Source: Streptosporangiaceae bacterium NEAU-GS5 (lineage in GTDB: Bacteria; Actinomycetota; Actinomycetes; Streptosporangiales; Streptosporangiaceae). From it: DNA of 48,281 nucleotides. Below, piece by piece: positions 42,399-48,281 of the stretch. Every line of letters starts with the position of its first letter. Positions within the stretch are counted from its first letter, which is position 1. Under the pieces are notes generated by a model that saw only the letters and a list, made by a program, of their open reading frames with translations, made no database searches and had not been told where the DNA came from. The translations under genes were made by a program, and so were the position numbers. The stretch is from assembly GCA_017592665.1 (NCBI GenBank), contig JAGFNW010000051.1:1-48281 (forward strand). The letters run 5' to 3'.

Positions 42399-44373
42399 GC
42401 CGACCGGGCCGGGGCGGATCGCGGTGCTGGGAGAGGGGCTGCTGGCCGACGCCATCGTGCGGGCGTTCGGCTGCGCCCACGTGCGCCGCGCCGACCTGGC
42501 CGATCCCGTCACGATCGAGGGCGACATCGGGATGGCCGTCGCCGCGACCGACAGCTGGGACACCCATTCCTACCCCAGTGTGCGCAAGAGGTGCGCCGGG
42601 GAGAAGGCGCCGTGGCTGCCGGTCCGCGCCGAACTTGGCCGCGTCGTCATCGGCCCCGCCGAGCTGCCGCGCACGCCCGGCTGCGCCGACTGCGCCGAGA
42701 CGCGCCGCCGGATGGCGCGGCGGCATCGGCGCGGGCACGACGCCGTCTGGCTGCGCCACGGCGACGCCATCCGGCAGCGGCCGTCGTCGTGGCTGACCAC
42801 CCTCGGCGCCGACCTCGTCGCCGCGCTGGTCGCGGACGAGGCGCGCCGCCTGGCCGCCGACCCGGACACCGCGCGCACGCGCAACGCCCTGCTGTACGTG
42901 GACCTGCGGACCCTGGGCGTGACCACGCATCGCTTCCTGCCCGATCCGCACTGCCCCGCCTGCGGGCGGCTGCCGATCGACGACGCGGTCCTGGCGCGGA
43001 TCGACCTGCAGCCGCGTCCCAAGCCGACGCCCGGCGTCTACCGGCTGCGCGCGGTCGCCGACGAGATGGACGCGCTGTGGGAGACCTACGTGGACACCGA
43101 ATGCGGCCTCGTGCGCGAGCTGTACCGCGACAGCCACGGCGGCGTCGTCGTGGCGGCCGCCCCGCTCGGGCTCCGCGACGGCCAGGTGGAGAAGGGCTAC
43201 GGCCGGACCCGCAGCCGCCGGGCCAGCGAGCTGGGCGCCCTGCTCGAGGCGCTGGAGCGCTACGGCGGCGTGCAGCCGGGCGGCAAGCGCACCGTGGTGC
43301 GCGCCTCCTACCGCGACGTGGCCTCCGACGCGCTTTATCCGAAGACGCTGGGCCTGCACGCGCAGAGCGCCTACCGGCTGCCGGAGTTCCGGCTCGCGCC
43401 GTTCGACGAGAACCGGCCCTACCGGTGGGTGTGGGGCTACTCGTTCGGGCAGAAGGCGCCCATTCTTGTGCCCGAGGCGTACGCCTACTACGGGACGCGG
43501 CCCGCGCACGCCGACTCGGCGCCGTTCGTCCACGAGATCTCCAACGGCTGCGCGCTCGGCGCGAGCCTCGAAGAGGCCATCCTGTACGGAATCCTCGAGG
43601 TGGCCGAGCGGGACGCGTTCCTGATGACCTGGTACGCGAACATGCGCGTGCCCCGCGTCGACCCGCGGCCGGCCTCCTCGGGCGTGGCGGCCACGATGGC
43701 CGACACGATCCAGGCCGAGACCGGCTACCAGGTCATGCTCTTCGACATCACGCTGGAGCAGGGGATCCCCAGTGTCTGGGCGATGGCCGTGGATCCGGCC
43801 GACGACGGCGACGGGCCGAAGGTGGTGTGCGCGGCCGGCTCCCACTTCGAGCCCGAGCGCGCCGCCGTGAACGCCCTGAGCGAGCTCGGACCCATCCTGG
43901 CCGAGCAGCTCCGGACCCATCCCGAGCAGCGCGAGCGGGCCCGTGAAATGGCCGGCAACCCGGCGCTGGTGACCACCATGGCCGACCACGCGCTGGTCAA
44001 CGGGGATCGCACGATCTTCCACAGGTTCGACTTCCTGACCCGGTCCACGCGGGTGCGGTCGTTCGCCGACATGACGCGATCAGATGCGTTCCACAACGAC
44101 GACCTGCGCGACGACCTGCTCGAGGCGATCGGCCGCTACCTGGAGTGCGGCCTCGACGTCATCGCGGTCGACCAGACCACGCCCGAGCACCGGGCCGGCG
44201 GCTTCGCCTGTGTCAAGGTCATCATCCCGGGGACGCTGCCGCTGACCTCGGGACATCGCTACCGCCGGGTGGAAGGATTGCCACGTCTCTACGAGGTGCC
44301 GCGGCTGCTCGGGCACCGCGAGCGGCGGCTCGGACCAGAGGAGATAAACCCGCATCCGCACCCGTTCGCGTAA
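42391..44373 (+). CDS. TOMM cyclodehydratase (ThiF-YcaO fusion)
   Basis: Protein of 660 aa that makes thiazoline/oxazoline rings in a peptide by ATP-dependent cyclodehydration of Cys, Ser or Thr. The first 200 residues are an E1-like domain (GRIAVLGEGLLADAIVRAFG) with two Cys pairs, CADC (98-101) and CPAC (188-191), expected to bind zinc. The YcaO domain follows: ELGALLEALERYGG near 285, EISNGCALGASLEEA and LEVAERDAF near 381-405 with the Mg-ATP Glu residues, and the Pro-rich end HPHPFA that caps the active site. All catalytic features are kept. Start ATG overlaps the previous stop by 8 bp (ATGCGTGA). Confidence 0.92.
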   Translation: MREPTGPGRIAVLGEGLLADAIVRAFGCAHVRRADLADPVTIEGDIGMAVAATDSWDTHSYPSVRKRCAGEKAPWLPVRAELGRVVIGPAELPRTPGCADCAETRRRMARRHRRGHDAVWLRHGDAIRQRPSSWLTTLGADLVAALVADEARRLAADPDTARTRNALLYVDLRTLGVTTHRFLPDPHCPACGRLPIDDAVLARIDLQPRPKPTPGVYRLRAVADEMDALWETYVDTECGLVRELYRDSHGGVVVAAAPLGLRDGQVEKGYGRTRSRRASELGALLEALERYGGVQPGGKRTVVRASYRDVASDALYPKTLGLHAQSAYRLPEFRLAPFDENRPYRWVWGYSFGQKAPILVPEAYAYYGTRPAHADSAPFVHEISNGCALGASLEEAILYGILEVAERDAFLMTWYANMRVPRVDPRPASSGVAATMADTIQAETGYQVMLFDITLEQGIPSVWAMAVDPADDGDGPKVVCAAGSHFEPERAAVNALSELGPILAEQLRTHPEQRERAREMAGNPALVTTMADHALVNGDRTIFHRFDFLTRSTRVRSFADMTRSDAFHNDDLRDDLLEAIGRYLECGLDVIAVDQTTPEHRAGGFACVKVIIPGTLPLTSGHRYRRVEGLPRLYEVPRLLGHRERRLGPEEINPHPHPFA

Positions 44374-44383
44374 GCGGTCAGAT

Positions 44384-45037
44384 GTGTCCCTGCGGGACGG
44401 CACGGAATGGAACGCCCCTGTAGGTGTGAAAGTAGTAGTGGCCGGACTGTCTCCGTTGATCTCCCTGGGGATCACGACCGCCCTGCTGAGGTCGGCGCAG
44501 CCGTACGAGATCGAACACGCCGAACAGCGGGAGACGGCTCTCGAACTGGCCAGGCGCGGCGGCGTCGACCTGTTCATCATCGACCCCTATCGTCCTACGC
44601 TCGGCGACGGGCTGGATTTCTGCCAGCAGCTCAAACGCCTCAGCCCAGCGGTCTATCTGCTCGCGTTCTGCGACTTCAGGACCAAGCACGACTTCACGTT
44701 CTGCTACCTGGCCGGGATCGACAGCTTCGTGTCGTCGCAGGAGCGCCCGGAGCGGCTGGTGTCGGCCGTGGGGGCGACCCTGAAAGGCCGGCACGAGTGG
44801 ATCTTCGGCACCCCCGGCGACCGCCGGGACGCCGAGGTCGGCGGCCTGGCCGAGCTGACGCCGCGCGAGCTCGAAGTGCTCTGGATGGTCTCTGAGCGCT
44901 ACACCAACGAGCAGATCGGCGGCTTCCTGTCGATCAGCCAGTACACCGTCAAGAACCACGTGGCGGCGATCCTCCGCAAACTCGGCGTCAAACGCCGCTC
45001 CGAGCTCTACTCCAGCGCCGACCCCCGCCACCACTAA
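44384..45037 (+). CDS. LuxR-type regulator with degenerate receiver domain
   Basis: Protein of about 217 aa. The N-terminal domain has receiver layout (VKVVVAGLSPLISLGITTAL, VDLFIIDPYRPTLGDG) with an Asp at the usual phosphorylation position, but the acidic pair (DD in LLVDD) is Ala-Gly and the conserved Lys is missing (GIDSFVSSQE). It is unlikely to be regulated by normal phosphorylation and may sense a ligand, perhaps the RiPP product. The output domain is LuxR type: LTPRELEVLWMVSERYTNEQ and SISQYTVKNHVAAILRKLGV. It starts 10 bp after the YcaO stop, in the same operon, and is the likely pathway regulator. GTG 44426 is an alternative start at the domain edge. Confidence 0.85.
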   Translation: MSLRDGTEWNAPVGVKVVVAGLSPLISLGITTALLRSAQPYEIEHAEQRETALELARRGGVDLFIIDPYRPTLGDGLDFCQQLKRLSPAVYLLAFCDFRTKHDFTFCYLAGIDSFVSSQERPERLVSAVGATLKGRHEWIFGTPGDRRDAEVGGLAELTPRELEVLWMVSERYTNEQIGGFLSISQYTVKNHVAAILRKLGVKRRSELYSSADPRHH

Positions 45038-45150
45038 CCCAACCCCCAACCCGCCCCTTAACCCACCCACTCGCCCGACCCAATCACCCACCCCTCACCC
45101 ATCCACCCATTTGCCCGCCCGCCCCTTTGCGCACCCACCCTGTCCCTCGC
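45038..45150 (+). other. C-rich, nearly G-free spacer
   Basis: After the regulator stop, about 110 bases consist of C-runs with A and T (caccca, cccaacccc) and very few G. The other strand is G-rich and could form quadruplex structures. No small ORF for a precursor peptide is found on either strand. It may work as a terminator-like barrier at the operon end. Confidence 0.55.
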
Positions 45151-45199
45151 CGACTACGCGGCCAGGCCGCCGGGTGGGGTCGCCGGCACCGGTTCGGTC

Positions 45200-45610
45200 C
45201 TAGTCGTGCTTGGGCCAGATCGGACCCTGGTCGGTCCAGACGACACCCTTGTTGCGGCACAGACAGAAGGGGTGGCCGATCGGGTCGGTGTAGATCCGCC
45301 AGCCGTAGCCTTCGGGGCCGATGAAGTCCCGCTGCAGCGTCGCGCCGAGGTCGAGCACGCGGCGCTGCTCGGCATCGATGTCGTCCACTTCGAAGTCGAG
45401 GTGGAACTGCTTGGGGTGCTCACTGTCGGGCCACTGCGGGGCGCGGTAGTCGTCCACCCGGATGAAGGCCAGCTCGATCTCGCCGAATTGGATGCCGGCC
45501 CAGTCTTCGTGGCCGCCTTCTTTGATCGGGCGGCCTGTCACCTCGGAGTAGAAAGCCGCCAGCTTCATGGTGTCCGGGCAGTCGATGATGAAATCGGTGA
45601 GTCGCAGCAT
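45200..45610 (-). CDS. VOC-family (glyoxalase-like) protein
   Basis: Protein of 136 aa with two vicinal-oxygen-chelate half repeats: MLRLTDFIIDCPDTMKLAAF with YSEVTGRPI, and FHLDFEVDDIDAEQRRVLDL with GPEGYGWRIYTDPIGHPFCL. His in KQFHLDFEV and in GHPFCLC, and Glu in GEIELAFIRV, are candidate metal or site residues. Members range from glyoxalases and dioxygenases to antibiotic-binding resistance proteins; the function here is not clear. ATG 45610 fits the domain start; GTG 45634 would add eight residues. It converges on the RiPP operon. A drug-sequestering role would fit a resistance gene beside a RiPP cluster but is speculation. Confidence 0.8.
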   Translation of the reverse strand: MLRLTDFIIDCPDTMKLAAFYSEVTGRPIKEGGHEDWAGIQFGEIELAFIRVDDYRAPQWPDSEHPKQFHLDFEVDDIDAEQRRVLDLGATLQRDFIGPEGYGWRIYTDPIGHPFCLCRNKGVVWTDQGPIWPKHD

Positions 45611-45743
45611 CCCGTGAGCTTGCCACAAGGTCACGGGAGCCTGCGAGCCGCCCCGAGCACCAGGCCAGGCTCGGCAGTCCCCAAGCTTGGCAACGTCGGC
45701 CCCGACCGCGCCCCCTACTCATCAAACGGACTTCGAAACAAGC

Positions 45744-46209
45744 CTAGTGGTGATGCCTGCAGCCGGGGCCGTTAGCGGAGGGTTACCTCCGGCGGACGGT
45801 CAGTGGTGGTGCCTCCGGCAGGGGCGCTCCGACTCCGGGATGGAGTCGCCCCCTTCCCGTCCGCCCCCGACCCTGGGCGAGCTCAGCAGACCGTCTCCTT
45901 CGGCTCAAGCCCGGCCGTGCGGGTCGGCGTCCACGTCCTGTGGAAGCTGCCCTCGCTGATGCACACGCGAGGCCGGGCTTGCCCCTTCGTCACCGGCCCG
46001 CTTCTGCTTCGCTCCGGGTCGACGACGGACGGGATGGGGCTTGAGGGGGGGTACGCGGCGCCGCAGCGGCGGCCGCTCACACCCTTCCGCTGGGTCTGAC
46101 ACCCTTCCGCGAGGTCTTGCACCGTTCGCGGGTCTGGATTTCGGTGCAGACCATAATCTGGGCTCCGGTCCCGTGCGGTCCGGTCCGTTTCGGGCTGGTT
46201 CACGCCGCT
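45744..46209. repeat. Mosaic repeat element, copy 2
   Basis: 45801-45843 repeats the inverted-end sequence of the 491-1085 element, 45844-46036 repeats its module A in the same orientation, and 46080-46205 repeats the right-hand module C in inverted orientation. Three 20-bp tandem units are clear: 46080-46099, 46100-46119 and 46120-46139 (cacccttccgctgggtctga and variants). The junction of A and inverted C shows that modules are exchanged. No coding potential is supported. Confidence 0.75.
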
Positions 46210-46494
46210 CCCCGGTTCCGGCGACACCCACGTCTGCCATAGGGACGACAAGTGAGATCGCGCGCTGCCGGGCGTGACCTGGGCCGCCACCGGCCAGCCG
46301 ACGGCCTGCCACCGCGTTGCCGCTGGCTGCGCTGGGCTGTCGGCGGCGAGGACCGAAACCCCGCCGGGCCGCATCCGGGCTGAAACCGGCCTGCCCGGAC
46401 CCGGGAAAGACGATCAAACCGGCCCTGGGTGGGCTGGAAGCCGGGCCAGGCGACCAGCAGAGCCGGAGGGCGGCATCCCGGACCCGTCGCCACA

Positions 46495-46655
46495 CTCGCC
46501 GCACGAGAAGAGCGCACCCGCGAGAGGGATCCGTCACCGGGAAGAGCATGTCGCACGAGAGGAACATGCCGCGCGGGAAGAGCATGCCGCGAGAGAGACA
46601 CGTCTCGGGGAAAGAGCACGCCGCGCGGGCGGGACGCGGCGGGGCAGGAAGAGCA
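46495..46655 (+). repeat. Purine-rich degenerate repeat between inverted element copies
   Basis: The 450-bp unique stretch between repeat copies 2 and 3 contains degenerate copies of gaagagcatgccgcgcg about 20 bp apart (gggaagagcatgtcgcacga, aggaacatgccgcgcgg, gaagagcatgccgcgaga, ggaaagagcacgccgcg, ggaagagcacgccg). Open frames read as Ala-Arg-Glu-Glu-His repeats but have no start or neighbours that support a gene. Confidence 0.5.
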
Positions 46656-46667
46656 CGCCGACCGTTC

Positions 46668-46990
46668 GCGTGGTGGGCTTACACCACACGGTGGGGCGCC
46701 GTTGAAATGGGCGCTGCCCTGGGGCCACGAACGCGCGACACGCGCGCGTCGCCCCCTAATGCCCCTTCCCGTCCGTCGTCGACCCGGAGCGAAGCCAAGC
46801 GGGCCGATGACGAAGGGGCAAGCCCGGCCTCGCGTGTGCCTCAGCGCGGGCACCTTCCACAACACGCGGACGCCAACCTGCACGGCCGGGCTTGAGCCGA
46901 AGGAGACGGTCTGCTGAGCTCGCCCAGGGTCGAGGCCGGACAGGGAAGGGGGAGCCCATCCCGGAGTCGGAGCGCCCCCGCCGGAGGCAC
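46668..46990. repeat. Mosaic repeat element, copy 3 (inverted)
   Basis: Reading the minus strand from 46990, this repeats the end sequence and module A of the 491-1085 element, then near 46668-46710 the segment with cccatttca and accgtg found at 805-835 in copy 1. With copy 2 it forms a large inverted pair around about 450 bp. One inverted end is cut off near 46990, where the sequence turns unique. Confidence 0.72.
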
Positions 46991-47089
46991 CCGCCCCTGC
47001 TCGACGACTACAGGCGGCAGCCGTTCCAGCTCGTCCTCGATCGACCGGGGTAGCGCCCTGATCAGGGAGGGAGCCCACTGCCGCACGCG

Positions 47090-47440
47090 ACAGACGATCC
47101 CCGCCGGCAGGGCGTCGGCAGCGGTAGGTAGGGGGTCGGTGGGATCGGCGGTGGGCGGTGATAGGTAGGCGTCGGCAGGGTCGGCAGGGGGTCGGGGTCG
47201 GTGGTGGTCGGCGATGGGGAGTAAGCGTCGGTGGTGGTCGGCGGTGGTGGGTAGGGCGGCGCTCGCGGGGTCGGCGGGCGTAGGCGGGCGTAGGTAGCTG
47301 GTCGGCGGTGGTGGGTTGGGCGGGGGTGTAGGCAGGGGCGTCGGTTGCGGGGCGGGCGAAGGCAGGGTGGGCGGGGCAAGGGTCAGTGCGGGTGGGGGCG
47401 CGGGAACGGCGGGTGGGGGATCTGGGGGAGGGCCCCGTCT
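47090..47440 (+). repeat. G-rich degenerate tandem tract
   Basis: About 350 bases of degenerate ggtcggcggtggtgggtagg-like units, C-poor on this strand, with dozens of G-runs. It lies downstream of the glutamate-binding-protein gene on the other strand. Frames are open throughout because the unit lacks stops, but the products are Gly- or Pro-rich low-complexity chains, so no gene is called. Confidence 0.6.
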
Positions 47441-47441
47441 G

Positions 47442-47472
47442 CCCGGCCTGGTCCTTTGGGGGCCAGGCCGGG
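47442..47472 (-). terminator. Terminator hairpin of the binding-protein gene
   Basis: cccggcctgg (47442-47451) pairs exactly with ccaggccggg (47463-47472) around an 11-base loop, 11 bp after the stop codon of the minus-strand gene. It lacks a T-run, as usual here. Confidence 0.7.
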
Positions 47473-47483
47473 TGGGGGCGGGG

Positions 47484-48281
47484 TTAGGCGCAGGCCTCGA
47501 AGGTGGGGGCCGCGGTGGGGGCGGTCAGGCCCTTGGCCTGGCCGAACCACTTGGTGAACAGCTGCTGCATGGTGCCGTCCTGGTACATCTTGGTGATGGC
47601 GGCGTTGACGGCCTCACAGGTCTTGGTGTCGCCCTTCTTCAGACCGACGCCGTATTTCTCGTCGGTGAAGGGGTCGCCGAGGATTTTGAAGTCGCCCCCG
47701 GAGGCGGCGGACTGGGCGGCGAAGCCGGCCAGGATCAGGTCGTCGGTGGTGACCGCGTCCAGGTTGTTGCCCTGCAGTTTGGCGACGCATTCGGAGTAGT
47801 TGGCGGCGCCGACGAGCTGGGCGTCCAGGTCGAGTTTGCCGTCGGGCGGCGGGTCGGTGATGCGCTTGTAGGAGTTGGAGCCGGCGGCCTGGCAGATGCG
47901 CTTGCCGGCCAGGTCGGTGGCCTTGGTGATGTCGGCGGAGTCGCTGCGGACCATGGTGTCCTGGTGGGCGACGATGTACGGCCCGCCGAAGGTGACCTTC
48001 TGCTTGCGGCTGTCGGTGATGGAGTAGGTGGCGAAGATGATGTCGACGGTGCCGGTGGCCAGGAAGGCCTCGCGGTTGGAGGAGGCCGATTCCTTCCAGG
48101 TGATGTTGACGTCCTGGCCACCGGCCAGTTGTTTGACGACGTATTGGGCGACGTCGACGTCGAAGCCCTCGGGGGCGGCGCCCTTCTTCAGGCCGAGGGA
48201 GGGCTGGTCCCATTTGGTGCCGATGGTGATGGTCTTGCTGTCTTTGACCTTGTCGACCACGGATGAGTAGGTCTTGTCGCC
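47484..48281 (-). CDS. Glutamate-type ABC transporter binding protein, 5' end outside
   Basis: C-terminal 265 residues of an amino-acid-binding protein of family 3 (GluB type); the frame is open to the window edge, where GDKTYSSVVDKV continues upstream, so signal peptide and start are missing. Marks: ITIGTKWDQPSLGLKK, GFDVDVAQYVVKQLAG, VDIIFATYSITDSRKQKVTF and YGVGLKKGDTKTCEAVNAAI, with paired Cys (ICQAAGSNSY and ECVAKL) and a final FEACA. It binds glutamate or a related amino acid outside the cell. The permease and ATPase genes are expected beyond the window, probably upstream. Confidence 0.9.
   Translation of the reverse strand, partial: GDKTYSSVVDKVKDSKTITIGTKWDQPSLGLKKGAAPEGFDVDVAQYVVKQLAGGQDVNITWKESASSNREAFLATGTVDIIFATYSITDSRKQKVTFGGPYIVAHQDTMVRSDSADITKATDLAGKRICQAAGSNSYKRITDPPPDGKLDLDAQLVGAANYSECVAKLQGNNLDAVTTDDLILAGFAAQSAASGGDFKILGDPFTDEKYGVGLKKGDTKTCEAVNAAITKMYQDGTMQQLFTKWFGQAKGLTAPTAAPTFEACA

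Noticed and set aside
45038-45199. Precursor peptide gene after the LuxR-type regulator
   Set aside because: C-rich low-complexity DNA; no start codon with a useful frame on either strand.
46274-46705. Open frame with Ala-Arg-Glu-Glu-His repeats as a possible repeat protein or RiPP precursor
   Set aside because: It comes from a purine-rich degenerate DNA repeat, has no ribosome-binding site and no Cys/Ser/Thr-rich core.
47316-48266. Long Gly-rich frame opposite the binding-protein gene
   Set aside because: It is the antisense of a well-recognised ABC binding protein and of a G-rich repeat.
1-48281. tRNA, rRNA, riboswitch or insertion-sequence transposase genes
   Set aside because: None could be recognised by eye; absence is not proven without a covariance-model search.

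Overview
The window is high-GC actinomycete chromosomal DNA. GTG and TTG starts are frequent, many promoters sit directly on the start codon (leaderless genes), TTA codons are rare, and the gene set is typical of filamentous actinobacteria: two Ser/Thr kinases with sensor domains, an AfsR-like regulator, NarL-type two-component genes, and CUT1-type sugar ABC genes without their own ATPase. The style suggests Streptosporangiales (Nonomuraea or Streptosporangium-like). This placement is inference; no rRNA or tRNA gene was seen to confirm it.

Layout. 1-1332 holds no convincing gene. It carries GC-rich spacer, a mosaic repeat element with inverted ends (491-1085) and a G-rich tandem tract. 1333-9335 has a TPR protein, a winged-helix regulator, two alpha/beta hydrolases, a three-gene flavin electron-transfer operon (ferric-reductase-like protein, FMN-binding protein, ApbE flavinyltransferase) and two membrane proteins. 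9498-17025 has a NarL-type histidine kinase and response regulator, a hemerythrin protein, a large BTAD/AAA/TPR regulator with a TTA codon at position 4, and a GNAT. 17098-23581 is a minus-strand array: sensor kinase, NADAR, inositol-phosphatase-like protein, WD40 kinase, Nudix. 23815-28758 is a repair and light-response block: AlkA-like glycosylase, a photolyase frameshifted by a 19-bp tandem duplication, a LitR/CarH-like MerR-B12 regulator, a sigma factor and a YbgA-like DUF523/DUF1722 protein. 28735-37955 is a glycoside-use locus: AraC regulator and GH3 on one strand; binding protein, two permeases and a GH78 alpha-L-rhamnosidase on the other.

38137-45037 is the most unusual part: an apparent RiPP operon. 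It has a LanB-type glutamylation-domain protein, an ocin-ThiF-like partner, a ThiF-YcaO azoline cyclodehydratase and a LuxR-type regulator with a degenerate receiver domain. No precursor peptide, azoline dehydrogenase, LanB elimination domain, protease or exporter is visible beside it. LanB either works with missing partners encoded elsewhere or acts as a PEARL-like ligase. After it come a VOC protein, two more repeat copies in opposite orientation with a G-rich tract (45744-47440), and the 3' part of a glutamate-type ABC binding protein that runs off the window.

Two threads cross the window. TTA (bldA-type) codons occur in at least six genes, mainly regulators, kinases and the GH3 enzyme. 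Short tandem and inverted repeats mark many gene junctions, and one of them breaks the photolyase gene.
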